DNA of 64,000 nucleotides from Candidatus Marimicrobium litorale (lineage in GTDB: Bacteria > Pseudomonadota > Gammaproteobacteria > Pseudomonadales > Halieaceae), in NCBI RefSeq assembly GCF_026262645.1, contig NZ_SHNO01000001.1, positions 248,001 through 312,000 of the forward strand. Direction: 5' to 3'. Every line of letters starts with the position of its first letter. Position 1 is the stretch's first letter. Positions 25,766 to 35,893 of the stretch are shown here, piece by piece. Below the pieces are notes generated by a model. That model searched no databases. It had not been told where the DNA came from and worked only from the letters and a program-made list of their open reading frames with translations. A program made the position numbers and the translations under genes.

Positions 25766-26308
25766 ATGATGGAGTCTGCCGCTGACGGGATGCTGGTGAT
25801 TGGAAAGATTACCGGCTGCTACGGTCTCAAGGGCTGGGTGAAAGTCCACTCCTATACCGAGCCGCCTGAAAACTTTCTGGACTTTGGTGGCTGGCGACTG
25901 AAACGCCGTGACAGGTATGAAACTGTCGATTTTGACAGCGGTAGTTTTCGGGGCAAGGGCCTTGTGGCCCACATAGCGGGTGTCGATGATCGCACCCTTG
26001 CAGAGGCTTACCGGGGGTGCGAAGTGTGCATTCCCGAGAGCGCCCTGCCGCCGCTGCCGGAGGGCGATTATTATTGGAAGGATTTGCAGGGTTTGCAGGT
26101 CTGGAACCAGCAGGGCGACGATAAGGTTTTGTTGGGTGTGGTGGATTACCTGATTGAAACCGGCGCTAATGATGTATTGGTAGTGGTGGCCTGTGAAGGC
26201 AGCATAGATGAGCGGGAACGCCTGATTCCCTATTTGCCCGGCCAGTCGGTTGGCCGGGTTGATCTGGCATCGGGGGTGATAGAGGTTGATTGGTTCATCG
26301 ACGAGTGA
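25766..26308 (+). CDS. rimM: Ribosome maturation factor RimM
   Basis: RimM assists 16S 3' domain assembly around S19. The 180 residues show the two beta-barrel domains: [20 protein letters not shown] at the N-terminus (GxxxGxxGxKGxVKV motif) and the PRC barrel [17 protein letters not shown]...[15 protein letters not shown]. The chosen ATG is the first of two adjacent (ATGATGGAG). The stop overlaps the possible upstream start of trmD. Confidence 0.96.
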   Translation: MMESAADGMLVIGKITGCYGLKGWVKVHSYTEPPENFLDFGGWRLKRRDRYETVDFDSGSFRGKGLVAHIAGVDDRTLAEAYRGCEVCIPESALPPLPEGDYYWKDLQGLQVWNQQGDDKVLLGVVDYLIETGANDVLVVVACEGSIDERERLIPYLPGQSVGRVDLASGVIEVDWFIDE

Positions 26309-26309
26309 T

Positions 26310-27077
26310 GTGCTCGAACAACGCACTGGAAAGGGTGTCGCGCGTATCGGCGTAGTGAGCCTCTTTCCTGAGATGTTCGCCGCGGTGAGCGAACATGGCG
26401 TGACAGGTAGAGCGGTGAGAGAAGGGCTGGTGAGTCTTTTTCATCAGAATCCACGCGATTATGCAGCGGATACTCACCGAACAGTGGACGACAGACCCTA
26501 TGGCGGCGGCCCGGGTATGTTGATGAAGATTGATCCCCTGCAGCAAGCAATTGCGGCGGCAAGGGAAGCGACGGGAAACAGCAGCCGCGTGATTTATATG
26601 TCGCCCCAGGGGCGGCCTTTCGATCACGCTAAGGCTTTGGAACTGTCGCAAGTGGAGGGAATAGTGTTGCTTGCCGGCCGTTACGAGGGTGTCGACGAGC
26701 GTTTGATAGATGCCGATGTGGATGAGGAGCTGTCCATCGGTGACTACGTATTAACGGGCGGCGAACTGGCTGCCATGGTGGTGATCGATGCGGTCATTCG
26801 CCAAAAGCCCGGCGTGCTGGGCCACGGGTCATCCGCTGCGGAGGATTCGTTTGCGAATGGTCTGTTGGACTGTCCGCATTACACCAGACCAGAGGTCTAC
26901 GGGAGCGAACGTGTTCCCGATGTATTGCTTAGCGGCGATCACGATAAGATTCGTCGCTGGCGGTTGCAACAGTCCCTCGGAAGGACATGGGAGCGGCGGC
27001 CGGATTTATTGCAGAACAGGGCCCTTGGGGCCGAGGAAGAAGCGCTGTTGGCGGAGTATCTCAGGCAACGGCAGTAG
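26310..27077 (+). CDS. trmD: tRNA (guanine37-N1)-methyltransferase
   Basis: TrmD methylates G37 next to the anticodon and prevents frameshifting. [20 protein letters not shown], the knot elements [13 protein letters not shown] and [15 protein letters not shown], and [15 protein letters not shown] are complete. I place the start at GTG 26310, one base after the rimM stop (TGATGTG), leaving 255 residues. A TTG at 26286 inside rimM is an alternative. The short non-conserved leader [12 protein letters not shown] is slightly longer than usual. Confidence 0.95.
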   Translation: MLEQRTGKGVARIGVVSLFPEMFAAVSEHGVTGRAVREGLVSLFHQNPRDYAADTHRTVDDRPYGGGPGMLMKIDPLQQAIAAAREATGNSSRVIYMSPQGRPFDHAKALELSQVEGIVLLAGRYEGVDERLIDADVDEELSIGDYVLTGGELAAMVVIDAVIRQKPGVLGHGSSAAEDSFANGLLDCPHYTRPEVYGSERVPDVLLSGDHDKIRRWRLQQSLGRTWERRPDLLQNRALGAEEEALLAEYLRQRQ

Positions 27078-27127
27078 TTAAGACGCGCTAGCTGTGAAGC
27101 TGGCAGATGATTGAACAGGAGTACGAC

Positions 27128-27478
27128 ATGAGCACAAATAAGGTCATATCCGAGCTTGAAGCAGAGCAGATGGGAAAGGAAATTCCCGAGTTTGGCCCCG
27201 GTGATACCGTGGTTGTGCAGGTGAAGGTAAAGGAAGGCACCCGTGAACGCCTGCAGGCGTTTGAAGGCGTATGCATTGCCAAGCGTAACCGCGCACTCAA
27301 CTCCGCCTTCACGGTACGCAAGATTTCTCACGGTGTCGGTGTGGAGCGTACTTTCCAGACTTACAGCCCCGTCGTTGACAGCATTTCCGTTAAACGTCGC
27401 GGTGACGTACGTCAGGCGAAGTTGTATTACCTGCGTGAACTGAGCGGTCGTGCTGCGAGAATCAAGGAGCGCTTGTAG
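27128..27478 (+). CDS. rplS: 50S ribosomal protein L19
   Basis: The 116-residue L19 sits at the 30S-50S interface. Family signatures are [33 protein letters not shown] and [14 protein letters not shown] 27128 follows AGGAG by a few bases. The in-frame codon at 27107 is too far upstream of the conserved start. It is the last gene of the operon, closed by a strong terminator 20 bases on. Confidence 0.98.
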   Translation: MSTNKVISELEAEQMGKEIPEFGPGDTVVVQVKVKEGTRERLQAFEGVCIAKRNRALNSAFTVRKISHGVGVERTFQTYSPVVDSISVKRRGDVRQAKLYYLRELSGRAARIKERL

Positions 27479-27499
27479 TCGCTCTGGTGAAAGAAACAA

Positions 27500-27524
27500 A
27501 AAGCGGCCATTGGCCGCTTTTTTT
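27500..27524 (+). terminator. Rho-independent terminator of the rpsP-rplS operon
   Basis: AAAGCGGCC-ATT-GGCCGCTTT followed by a T-run. A perfect nine-pair stem. Confidence 0.95.
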
Positions 27525-27609
27525 GTGCCGGGCGTTTGCATTGCCCGGTGCAGGGCCCAGCCGCAGTGCGTCTGTCTGAACCTGTCGCGTTTCATGGTAG
27601 GCTCTGGCT

Positions 27610-28515
27610 ATGAGCAAAGATGACCTGAACAGCCCCGATATCGACGCGTTCATCGACGCCATGTGGATGGAAAAGGGACTTAGCAGAAATACCCTGGCCG
27701 CTTATCGGCGTGATCTGTCACAGTTCCATGAATGGTTGTTGCAAGACGGTGACACCGCGATCCTCGAGGCGACACGTCAGTCGCTGCAAGCGTATCTTGG
27801 CGCGCGCATGCAGCGTGGCCAGTCGAACCGCTCCGCAGCGCGTTTTCTGTCCTGTGCCCGCGGTTTTTACCACTACCAGCTGCGCGAGGGCCGGATCTCG
27901 ATCGACCCGACACTGGATATTGACAGTCCTCGTCTAGGCAGATCACTTCCCAGGGCGCTGTCAGAAACCGATGTGGACAAACTGCTGCAGGCACCTGATT
28001 CTGCGGTGGCCCTGGAGGCAAGGGATCGCACTATGCTGGAGTTGTTGTATGCCTGTGGCCTGCGGGTGAGTGAGTTGATCAGTCTGGAAATGTCGCAGTT
28101 GAGTATGAATCAGGGGGTGGTGCGGGTTTTTGGTAAGGGCAGTAAGGAGCGTCTTGTGCCCGTCGGCGACGAGGCCATGCGCTGGATGCAACAGTACCTG
28201 GCGGGCCCCCGGGGCGATCTTCTCAAGGGTATTCCCTCTGAAGTGGTGTTTCCCAGTCGCAGGGGGTCGCAAATGACTCGCCAGGCCTTCTGGTATCGTA
28301 TTAAAATCTATGCCGAGCGGGCGGGGATCAAAAAGCACTTGTCTCCGCATACGCTGCGTCATGCATTTGCCACCCATCTACTGAATCACGGGGCGGATTT
28401 GCGCGTGGTCCAAATGTTGTTGGGACACAGTGACCTGTCGACCACTCAGATTTATACCCATGTCGCGCAGCAGCGAATGCAGGAATTACATGAGCAGCAC
28501 CATCCCCGGGGTTGA
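27610..28515 (+). CDS. xerD: Site-specific tyrosine recombinase XerD
   Basis: XerD works with XerC at dif to resolve chromosome dimers. The 301 residues have the SAM-like N-terminal domain (FIDAMWMEKGLSRNTLAAYR) and the catalytic domain. Catalytic residues are visible: arginine in YACGLRVSEL, HTLRHAFATHLL for the H-x2-R pair, HSDLSTTQIYTHV for the second histidine and the tyrosine nucleophile. The context upstream of dsbC and hom is the usual one for XerD in Pseudomonas-like genomes, so it is a core recombinase rather than an island integrase. Confidence 0.96.
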   Translation: MSKDDLNSPDIDAFIDAMWMEKGLSRNTLAAYRRDLSQFHEWLLQDGDTAILEATRQSLQAYLGARMQRGQSNRSAARFLSCARGFYHYQLREGRISIDPTLDIDSPRLGRSLPRALSETDVDKLLQAPDSAVALEARDRTMLELLYACGLRVSELISLEMSQLSMNQGVVRVFGKGSKERLVPVGDEAMRWMQQYLAGPRGDLLKGIPSEVVFPSRRGSQMTRQAFWYRIKIYAERAGIKKHLSPHTLRHAFATHLLNHGADLRVVQMLLGHSDLSTTQIYTHVAQQRMQELHEQHHPRG

Positions 28516-28598
28516 GGAACTAAGACGCCGGTTTTCGTTCCAAAGAGTACCGAACAGACCAAACGAGTGGCACAGTCCACCAAAACTGAGGACAACAC

Positions 28599-29348
28599 AT
28601 GATTGACCGTATGATGAAAACAGCCCTGGCGGCCCTGTTCCTGGCGACAGCTTCGTTGGTGAGTGCTGGCGAACCGTTGAGCGAAGCGCAGGTGGATACC
28701 CTGAGAAAGGCTCTGGAAAAACCCAACATGGGACTGAAGGTGATCAGCGCTCAAACGACCGGTGTGCCCAACCTGGTCGAAGTGCAGCTGAGTGAGGGCC
28801 CAATGATTTACTCAACTCTTGAGGGTGACTATTTTATCGTCGGAGATCTCTACGAGGTTGGCCCGGAAAGCTATGTCAATCTCGCGGAGCAGCGCCGTGA
28901 TGCCTTGCGCATGGAGACACTTGCAGAGCTGAATCGGGACGACATGATTATCTTCGCGCCTGAAAAAGAAACCCGCAGCTATATAACGGTTTTCTTTGAT
29001 GATACTTGCTACTACTGCCAGAAGTTGCATGGCGAGGTCGCTGAGTTAAACGCCAATGGTGTTGAGGTGCGTTACCTCGCCTATCCCCGAGCAGGTCTGA
29101 GTTCCGATGCGTACAAGAATCTTGCGAGTGCCTGGTGCGCTGATGATCCAAATGAAACGCTGGTCAAGCTGATCAACAAGGAGTCTGTCCCCGTCAATGT
29201 GTGTGAGGGCAACCCGGTCGCCGCCCAGTTCCAGCTGGGTCAGGAATTAGGCGTGCGGGGCACGCCCGCCATTGTCACAGAAAGCGGCAAAATGATTCCT
29301 GGCTACCAGTCGGCCAGTGAGTTAATGGCGACGCTCGGTCTAGACTAG
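28599..29348 (+). CDS. dsbC: Thiol:disulfide interchange protein DsbC
   Basis: The periplasmic disulfide isomerase. The signal peptide is residues 1-23 (MIDRMMKTALAALFLATASL-VSA). The N-terminal dimerisation domain follows (SEAQVDTLRKALEKPNMGLK...), then the thioredoxin domain with active site CYYC (E. coli has CGYC) and cis-proline in RGTPAIV. A second cysteine pair (WCADDP, VNVCEGN) is also typical. The length of 249 is close to the family. Placement directly after xerD is conserved. Confidence 0.95.
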   Translation: MIDRMMKTALAALFLATASLVSAGEPLSEAQVDTLRKALEKPNMGLKVISAQTTGVPNLVEVQLSEGPMIYSTLEGDYFIVGDLYEVGPESYVNLAEQRRDALRMETLAELNRDDMIIFAPEKETRSYITVFFDDTCYYCQKLHGEVAELNANGVEVRYLAYPRAGLSSDAYKNLASAWCADDPNETLVKLINKESVPVNVCEGNPVAAQFQLGQELGVRGTPAIVTESGKMIPGYQSASELMATLGLD

Positions 29349-29523
29349 AGCGTTGCCACAGCGAGACGGCTGCGACTTGCATCCGTCTCCCGGGCTTGTC
29401 GAAAAAGCTGTCAATAATGCGCCGACGCCCGCCGTCGCGTTGACAGTGGGGGGCTGACTCAGTAGTGTTGCCAGCCCGTTTATTGCGCGGCCTGTGGCCG
29501 CGAATCTAGCAGGGTTGACAGCC

Positions 29524-30714
29524 GTGGATGATGAATTTCGGCGTATCGAGCGACTGCCGCCATACGTCTTTAATATTATTGGTGATCTCAAGCAGGAGGC
29601 CAGAGCCGCCGGTGAGGATGTCATCGATTTCGGCATGGGCAATCCTGATCAACCGACCCCCGAGCATATTGTCGATAAGCTGGTAGAGACGGCGCGTCGT
29701 GGCGATACGCACCGCTATTCGCAGTCGAAGGGCATTCCTCGCCTGCGCAAGGCGATTTGCGACTGGTACGAGCGTCGCTACAACGTCACTCTGGACCCCG
29801 GCAAAGAGGCTATTGTGACGCTCGGTTCCAAGGAAGGACTCGCCCATCTGGCGTTGGCCACCACCGGGCCGGGAGACGCGATACTGGTGCCTAACCCTTC
29901 ATACCCTATACACCCCTACGGTTTTGTGATCTCAGGCGCGGACATTCGCCATGTACCCGCAGCAGGTAGCGAGGAAGAGTTTTTCAGCGAGTTGGAGAAA
30001 GCAATCCAGAACAGTTGGCCGCGGCCCAAAATGCTGGTGCTCAATTTCCCCTCCAACCCGACCTCTCAATGCGTTGAGCTCGACTTTTACGAACGCGTAG
30101 TTGCCATTGCGCGCGAACACTCGATCTGGGTGGTGCAGGATTTGGCTTATGCCGATCTGTGCTATGACGGTTATGTCGCCCCCTCTATTCTGCAGGTAGA
30201 GGGAGCTCGCGAAGTCGCGGTGGAATTTTTCAGTATGTCCAAGAGTTATAATATGCCCGGCTGGCGAGTGGGGTTTTGTTGTGGTAACGAGGTGTTGATA
30301 GCGGCGCTAGCCCGAATGAAGTCTTATCTTGACTACGGCATGTTCACTCCCATACAAGTGGCAGCGATTGCTGCGCTAGAGGGTGATCAGAGCTGTGTCG
30401 CCGAAATCAATGCAATGTATCAGTCGCGGCGGGACGTGCTGTGCAGTGGGCTCAACTCCGCGGGTTGGCCAGTGGCGTCGCCCAAAGCGACCATGTTTGT
30501 ATGGGCCAGTGTTCCAGAGTTTTATCAGGACATGGGCTCACTGGAGTTCAGTAAGAAATTGCTGCGTGAAGCCAAGGTCGCTGTGTCGCCTGGTATTGGG
30601 TTCGGCGAGTACGGAGAAGGCTATGTGCGCTTCGGGCTGATTGAGAATGAGCACCGCACGCGACAGGCCATCCGCAGCATAAAACGAATGATCAGAAACG
30701 ACGGCTTCGGCTGA
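29524..30714 (+). CDS. alaC: Alanine transaminase AlaC
   Basis: A PLP-dependent class I/II aminotransferase interconverting pyruvate plus glutamate with alanine. Signatures are [72 protein letters not shown] and the PLP lysine in [17 protein letters not shown]. It aligns with E. coli AlaC throughout. GTG 29524 is preferred because AGGG lies nine bases upstream and the conserved protein begins here. GTG 29494 is possible. It precedes hom, so the amino-acid genes may be co-transcribed. Confidence 0.94.
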   Translation: MDDEFRRIERLPPYVFNIIGDLKQEARAAGEDVIDFGMGNPDQPTPEHIVDKLVETARRGDTHRYSQSKGIPRLRKAICDWYERRYNVTLDPGKEAIVTLGSKEGLAHLALATTGPGDAILVPNPSYPIHPYGFVISGADIRHVPAAGSEEEFFSELEKAIQNSWPRPKMLVLNFPSNPTSQCVELDFYERVVAIAREHSIWVVQDLAYADLCYDGYVAPSILQVEGAREVAVEFFSMSKSYNMPGWRVGFCCGNEVLIAALARMKSYLDYGMFTPIQVAAIAALEGDQSCVAEINAMYQSRRDVLCSGLNSAGWPVASPKATMFVWASVPEFYQDMGSLEFSKKLLREAKVAVSPGIGFGEYGEGYVRFGLIENEHRTRQAIRSIKRMIRNDGFG

Positions 30715-30748
30715 CCTTTTGCAAGCGGAGCCCGTATCGGGTAAGTAA

Positions 30749-32059
30749 ATGAGTCCACCATTAAAAATCGGTATCTGCGGTCTCGGCACAGTAGGCAGCG
30801 GCACTTTCAATTTACTGCATGAAAATGCGGACCTTTTGAAGGCGAGGGCAGGCGTATCATTAGACGTCGTGCATGTGGGTGCGCGGCGGGACAACCCAGC
30901 CTGTGACCTGTCGGGCGCGCAAGTCAGTCGTGATATCTTCGCGGTCGCAGCGGATCCAGAGGTGGCTGTCGTTGTCGAGCTGATCGGCGGCACCACGGTA
31001 GCCAGAGAATTGGTTGAGGCAGCCATTCGTGCCGGCAAGCATGTTGTCACTGCGAACAAGGCCCTGATTGCAGAGCACGGTAACGCGTTGTTTGCATTGG
31101 CCGTCGAACATAGCGTGCAGCTTCGCTACGAGGCGGCGATTGCCGGTGGTATACCTATCGTCAAAGCTCTTCGAGAGGGCCTGTCAGGTAACCGTATCGA
31201 ATGGCTGGCCGGTATTATCAACGGTACGACTAATTTCATACTGACCGAGATGCGCGACAAGGGTCGTGATTTCGCCGACGTCCTGGCAGAAGCTCAGGCG
31301 CTGGGTTATGCGGAAGCCGACCCCACCTTCGATGTGGAAGGCGTCGATGCGGCACACAAGCTGGTGATTCTTGCGTCGTTGGCATTCGGAATGCCGCTTA
31401 AGTTTGAATCAGTTTATACGGAAGGCATTACTCGATTGCAGCCTCAAGATGTTGCGTATGCGGAGGAGCTTGGTTACGTGATCAAGCATCTCGGTATTGC
31501 GCGGCAAACTAATCAGGGGGTGGAATTGCGGGTGCATCCCACGCTGATTCCTCGGCAGCGTTTGCTGGCGAATGTCGACGGTGTCCGAAATGCGGTATTG
31601 ATTGAAGGCAATGCAGTGGGGCCGACACTGTATTGTGGCGCTGGCGCCGGTGATCGTCCCACGGCCTCCGCTGTGCTGGCAGATCTGGTCGACCTTGGGC
31701 GGGCAACGGGCAGCGCGGACCCCTCGCAGTTGCCGGCCCTTGGGGTAGCGTCTGGTAATCTTCAGGACTTACCGGTGCTCGCCATGGAGGACGTGGAGTC
31801 GCCCTGGTATCTGCGTATGGAGGCCCGGGATAAGCCCGGCGTAATGTCTGGGTTAACCAGTCTGTTCAGCGAGCAGGGTATCAGTATCGAAGCACTGATC
31901 CAGAAGGCGCCGCTGGAGGGGCAGACTCTGGTCTCTGTCATTGTGGTGACTAACCAGGCGCGTCAGGGTAGTGTGAAAGACGCGGTTCGTGCGATAGAGG
32001 GCCTCGACTCGATTGACGGCGATGTAACGTGCATACGCGTTGAGCAACTGGACGGGTAG
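30749..32059 (+). CDS. hom: Homoserine dehydrogenase
   Basis: Reduces aspartate semialdehyde to homoserine, the shared precursor of threonine and methionine. The 436 residues show the nucleotide-binding GICGLGTVGSGTF, VTANKALIAEHG, YEAAIAGGIPIVKAL and NGTTNFILTEM. A C-terminal ACT domain (SPWYLRMEARDKPGVMSGLT...) is the likely site of threonine feedback. It is a stand-alone enzyme, not fused to aspartokinase. thrC follows after about 20 bases. Confidence 0.97.
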   Translation: MSPPLKIGICGLGTVGSGTFNLLHENADLLKARAGVSLDVVHVGARRDNPACDLSGAQVSRDIFAVAADPEVAVVVELIGGTTVARELVEAAIRAGKHVVTANKALIAEHGNALFALAVEHSVQLRYEAAIAGGIPIVKALREGLSGNRIEWLAGIINGTTNFILTEMRDKGRDFADVLAEAQALGYAEADPTFDVEGVDAAHKLVILASLAFGMPLKFESVYTEGITRLQPQDVAYAEELGYVIKHLGIARQTNQGVELRVHPTLIPRQRLLANVDGVRNAVLIEGNAVGPTLYCGAGAGDRPTASAVLADLVDLGRATGSADPSQLPALGVASGNLQDLPVLAMEDVESPWYLRMEARDKPGVMSGLTSLFSEQGISIEALIQKAPLEGQTLVSVIVVTNQARQGSVKDAVRAIEGLDSIDGDVTCIRVEQLDG

Positions 32060-32079
32060 CGCGCAATAGTGAGGTGTCG

Positions 32080-33477
32080 GTGAAATACATCAGCACGCGG
32101 GGCAACGCCCCCGCGCTCAATTTTGAACAAGTTCTTCTTACCGGTCTTGCGTCGGACGGGGGCCTCTATGTGCCCGAGACGCTGCCGACATTCAGCGCCC
32201 AGGAAATCGCGTCCATGGCAGGGCTTGAGTACCCGGAGTTGGCACGCAGAATTATTACGCCATTCGTGGCGGGCTGTATTCCAGACGAGGATCTGGCGGT
32301 CATACTCGAGCAAACCTATGCGGAATTTCGCCACACGGCTATCGCCCCTCTGGTGCAGGTGGGCGCCAATCAATGGGTGCTGGAATTGTTCCATGGCCCA
32401 ACACTGGCCTTTAAGGATTTTGCATTGCAATTGCTTGGACGCCTGCTGGATTACGTCCTGGAGCGCCGTCATCAGAAAGTGGTGATCATGGGCGCAACGT
32501 CGGGCGATACCGGGTCTGCTGCGATTGAGGGCTGCCGGCATTGCGATAACATCGACATTTTTATACTGCACCCCCATAACCGGGTCTCGGATGTGCAGCG
32601 TAAGCAGATGACCTCGGTTGAAGGGGACAATATTCACAACCTCGCGGTCGAGGGTAATTTCGACGACTGTCAGGCTATGGTAAAAGCAAGCTTCGGTGAC
32701 AAGCATTTTCTTCCCCAGGATCGCGGGCTGGTGGCGGTCAACTCGATTAACTGGGCTCGCATTATGGCTCAGATTGTCTACTATTTTTACGCAGCAGTTG
32801 CTTTGGGCGCCCCTCATCGGCCGGTGGCATTTTCGGTACCCACCGGTAACTTCGGTGATATTTTTGCCGGGTACCTGGCGCGTCAGATGGGGCTGCCCGT
32901 GGAGCAACTGATTATCGCCACCAATCGCAATGATGTATTGCATCGGGTGATGACCGAGAGTACATACGGGCGACAGCCGCTGGCGCATACGTTGTCGCCC
33001 AGTATGGATATAACCGTTTCAAGTAATTTTGAGCGGCTGTTGTTCGATCTTTACGGTCGCAAGGGCGCCGCCATTGCTGACCTGATGAATCAGTTAGAGT
33101 CTCACGATGTTCGCTTCAGTGACGCCGCTATGGCGGAGGCTCGCAAGCTGTTTAGCAGTCATTGCGTGTCGGACGCGCAGACCTGCGAGCAGATTGCGTC
33201 AATCTGGCGAGACAGCGAGTACCTGTTGGACCCCCACAGCGCTATCGGGGTGCATGCCGCACTGAACGCGGGCTTGGCGTCAGGTGTGCCGGTGGTCAGC
33301 CTGGCCACGGCCCATCCCGCGAAGTTTCCCGAGGCCATGGCCGCCGCAGGGCTGAATGATGCGGTAGCGTTGCCGCCGCATCTGGCGGACCTGTTTGATC
33401 GTCCAGAGCGTTTTGAGGTGTTACCCAACGATCTGACTGCGGTGCAGGCCTTTATTTCTGCCAACATCAACGCCTGA
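32080..33477 (+). CDS. thrC: Threonine synthase
   Basis: PLP enzyme converting O-phosphohomoserine to threonine. KYISTRGNAPALNFEQVLLT opens the protein. The PLP lysine lies in HGPTLAFKDFALQLLG and the phosphate-binding loop in MGATSGDTGSAAIEG. GTG 32080 is the likely start: GAGG lies five bases upstream and it aligns with Pseudomonas ThrC. GTG 32074 would overlap that ribosome binding site. The length of 465 is normal. It is followed by recJ after only a few bases. Confidence 0.97.
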   Translation: MKYISTRGNAPALNFEQVLLTGLASDGGLYVPETLPTFSAQEIASMAGLEYPELARRIITPFVAGCIPDEDLAVILEQTYAEFRHTAIAPLVQVGANQWVLELFHGPTLAFKDFALQLLGRLLDYVLERRHQKVVIMGATSGDTGSAAIEGCRHCDNIDIFILHPHNRVSDVQRKQMTSVEGDNIHNLAVEGNFDDCQAMVKASFGDKHFLPQDRGLVAVNSINWARIMAQIVYYFYAAVALGAPHRPVAFSVPTGNFGDIFAGYLARQMGLPVEQLIIATNRNDVLHRVMTESTYGRQPLAHTLSPSMDITVSSNFERLLFDLYGRKGAAIADLMNQLESHDVRFSDAAMAEARKLFSSHCVSDAQTCEQIASIWRDSEYLLDPHSAIGVHAALNAGLASGVPVVSLATAHPAKFPEAMAAAGLNDAVALPPHLADLFDRPERFEVLPNDLTAVQAFISANINA

Positions 33478-33483
33478 CTGCGC

Positions 33484-35211
33484 ATGGAAAAAATTATTCG
33501 TCGGCGACAGGCAGTGGACGTACCGGTCCGCGTCGACGAGGGAATCCACCCGCTGCTCGATCGCGTTTATTGTAACCGCGGTCTTCACTCTCTTCATGAG
33601 CGTGAACTGAAACTCGACGGCCTGTTGCCACCGTCACAACTCCTGCACGCCGACCGCGCTGCAACCCTGTTGGCAGATGCACTCGCCGATGACACCCGTG
33701 TTGTGGTGATAGGCGATTTTGATGCCGACGGCGCGACCAGTACGGCTCTGGTTGTTTCTGTTCTCAGGCAATTGGGAGCGCGTCATGTCGATTATCTCGT
33801 GCCCAACCGCTTCGAGTTTGGTTATGGGCTGACACCGGGTATTGTTGACGTGGCATCGCAGTCCGGACCTGAGCTCATCATAACGGTCGATAATGGCATT
33901 TCCAGCCTCGAGGGGGTGGCGCTTGCCCGTGAGCGCGGCATTGTCACGCTCATCACCGATCATCATTTGGCGGGCAGAGAGTTGCCCGCTGCGGATGTCA
34001 TCGTCAACCCCAATCAGCCGGGTTGTCAGTTTCCGAGTAAACACCTCGCTGGTGTGGGTGTTATTTTTTATATCATGCTGGCACTGCGTGCTGAGTTGCG
34101 CGCCCGGGATTGGTTCGAGCGTCGCGAGGAGGTTAACCTGGCGCAGGTGTTGGATCTTGTCGCGCTGGGTACCGTGGCTGATGTAGTGCCGCTGGACCGT
34201 AACAATCGCATACTGGTAGATCAAGGCCTGCGGCGCATGCGTGCCGGGCAATTGCGCCCCGGTATCAGGGCGTTGCTGGAAGTGGCATCACGTCCCGTCG
34301 CCTCTGTGGTGGCCTCAGACCTGGGCTTCGCGGTCGCGCCACGGATCAACGCGGCAGGCAGGCTGGAAGACATGTCCGTGGGAATAGAGTGTTTGCTCTC
34401 GGAGAACACGGCAGACGCCAGAGCGCGCGCTGGCGTGTTGCATGAACTTAATCAGAACAGGCGACTGATCGAGCAGGACATGCAGGCGGACGCAGTAACT
34501 CATCTTGAAGCACTTTCGTTGGAAGAGGGCGCTGAGCCACCCGTCGCGGTCACGCTCTATCAGGGCGGATGGCACCAGGGTGTCATCGGTATCCTGGCCT
34601 CGCGTATCAAGGATCGCCTGCATCGCCCGACCATTGTCTTTGCCGACGGTGATGGCGATGAGCTGAAAGGATCTGCCCGCTCTATTGCGGGCATACATAT
34701 CCGCGATATTTTGGACGCAGTAGCGACCCGCAACCCCGGGTTGATTACGCGGTTTGGCGGGCATGCGATGGCTGCGGGGCTGACACTTCCCAAATCCGTT
34801 TATCCGGTTTTTGCGTCGGCTTTTTTAGCGGAAGTAGAGCGCCATGCGGAAGATGTCGAATTGCAGGCCGTTGTCGAGACAGACGGTGAGCTGGCGGCTG
34901 AGGATTTTGAACTGGAGCTGGCGACAGAGTTGCGCTTCGCAGGACCCTGGGGGCAGCGTTTTCCCGAACCGGTTTTCGACGGCCGGTTTCAGGTCGTCAG
35001 TCAGCGTTTGGTAGGAGGCAAGCATTTGAAAATGGTGTTGTCACTCCCGGGTCATTCGACGTTGCTGGATGCAATCGCTTTTAATATCGATCCGCGACAG
35101 TGGCCCGACGACGCAGTGAGTGAAATAGAGATTGCCTACCGGCTTGACGTCAATGAGTTTCGGGGCAAGCGTTCCCTGCAGCTGATGATTGAGCATCTGG
35201 TCGCCGCTTAG
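33484..35211 (+). CDS. recJ: Single-stranded-DNA-specific exonuclease RecJ
   Basis: A 5'-3' exonuclease in recombination and mismatch repair. The 575 residues show the DHH motifs: VVIGDFDADGATSTALVV (I), ITVDNGISS (II), TLITDHHLAG (III) and DLVALGTVADVVPL (IV). The DHHA1 domain carries RFGGHAMAAGL, and an OB-type C-terminus ends VNEFRGKRSLQLMIEHL. Starting six bases after thrC stops, it is part of the same transcript, an arrangement known in Pseudomonas. Confidence 0.97.
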   Translation: MEKIIRRRQAVDVPVRVDEGIHPLLDRVYCNRGLHSLHERELKLDGLLPPSQLLHADRAATLLADALADDTRVVVIGDFDADGATSTALVVSVLRQLGARHVDYLVPNRFEFGYGLTPGIVDVASQSGPELIITVDNGISSLEGVALARERGIVTLITDHHLAGRELPAADVIVNPNQPGCQFPSKHLAGVGVIFYIMLALRAELRARDWFERREEVNLAQVLDLVALGTVADVVPLDRNNRILVDQGLRRMRAGQLRPGIRALLEVASRPVASVVASDLGFAVAPRINAAGRLEDMSVGIECLLSENTADARARAGVLHELNQNRRLIEQDMQADAVTHLEALSLEEGAEPPVAVTLYQGGWHQGVIGILASRIKDRLHRPTIVFADGDGDELKGSARSIAGIHIRDILDAVATRNPGLITRFGGHAMAAGLTLPKSVYPVFASAFLAEVERHAEDVELQAVVETDGELAAEDFELELATELRFAGPWGQRFPEPVFDGRFQVVSQRLVGGKHLKMVLSLPGHSTLLDAIAFNIDPRQWPDDAVSEIEIAYRLDVNEFRGKRSLQLMIEHLVAA

Positions 35212-35428
35212 TGCGGGGTTTGCCATACCCGAGTTTGGCGAGTGCTACCCGCGCTCGAACAGGGCGCGACCCCCTGCATAAACAGAACCGCTTCTGCTGC
35301 ATTCGGACGACAATTCCCGCGCGCTGATAATTGACGGCGCCTCGATATGATTCTCCATCATGTACTCGCGCTAGGCGGTTTCATGGGCAGAGTGTCGGGC
35401 TTGGGGCGGGATACGGCGTCTGCGCGGC

Positions 35429-35459
35429 TTGACGTTCCAGTGACTGGAAGGTTTATAGT
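35429..35459 (+). promoter_or_regulatory. MerR-type promoter with CueR-like operator
   Basis: TTGACG and TATAGT are separated by 19 bases, the over-long spacing that MerR-family activators correct. The spacer holds a perfect dyad, TTCCAG-TGA-CTGGAA (35435-35449), close to the CueR operator half-sites CCTTCC...GGAAGG. The regulator start lies 27 bases downstream, so the regulator and the permease would be autoregulated by metal. Confidence 0.85.
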
Positions 35460-35485
35460 AGGGCTATATCTTACGGGAGGTGCCC

Positions 35486-35893
35486 ATGAATATCTCCGCA
35501 GCGGCCCATCGAAGCGGCCTCAGCGCCAAAACTATTCGCTACTACGAAGAAATCGGTTTGATCGCGCCGGCAGCGCGGGCCGAGAATGGTTACCGGCAGT
35601 ACGATAGCCAGGCAGTCGATGACCTCCAGTTTATCGCCAGAGCGCGCGAGGTCGGTTTTGATTTGCAGGAGTGCCGGCAATTGCTGGATTTACTGCGTGA
35701 TCCCCATCGACAGAGTCGGCATGCACAGAAATTGGTGTTGGAAAAAAGCCAGCATTTACAGCAGCGGATTGATCAACTGGTTGCCATGCAGCGGGAATTG
35801 CACGCTATGGCGGAACGCTGCCGCGGCGACGAGGGACCCGACTGCGCGATTCTTGAGGATCTCGCGGCGCCGCCGGGAGCGCACCATCGATGA
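35486..35893 (+). CDS. MerR-family metal-responsive regulator, CueR-like
   Basis: The 135-residue protein starts MNISAAAHRSGLSAKTIRYY, the MerR helix-turn-helix. A long dimerisation helix follows, then a metal-binding loop C-RGDEGPD-C with the seven-residue spacing of CueR (CPGDDSADC in E. coli), pointing to monovalent copper, silver or gold. GGGAGG six bases before ATG 35486 decides the start. It overlaps the downstream exporter by four bases (ATGA), and the promoter described above is its own. Most likely it activates copper efflux. Confidence 0.92.
   Translation: MNISAAAHRSGLSAKTIRYYEEIGLIAPAARAENGYRQYDSQAVDDLQFIARAREVGFDLQECRQLLDLLRDPHRQSRHAQKLVLEKSQHLQQRIDQLVAMQRELHAMAERCRGDEGPDCAILEDLAAPPGAHHR

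Noticed and set aside
27610-28515. Tyrosine recombinase as an island integrase
   Set aside because: Sequence and the xerD-dsbC-hom context identify core XerD, and it lies 10 kb from the tRNA insertion site.
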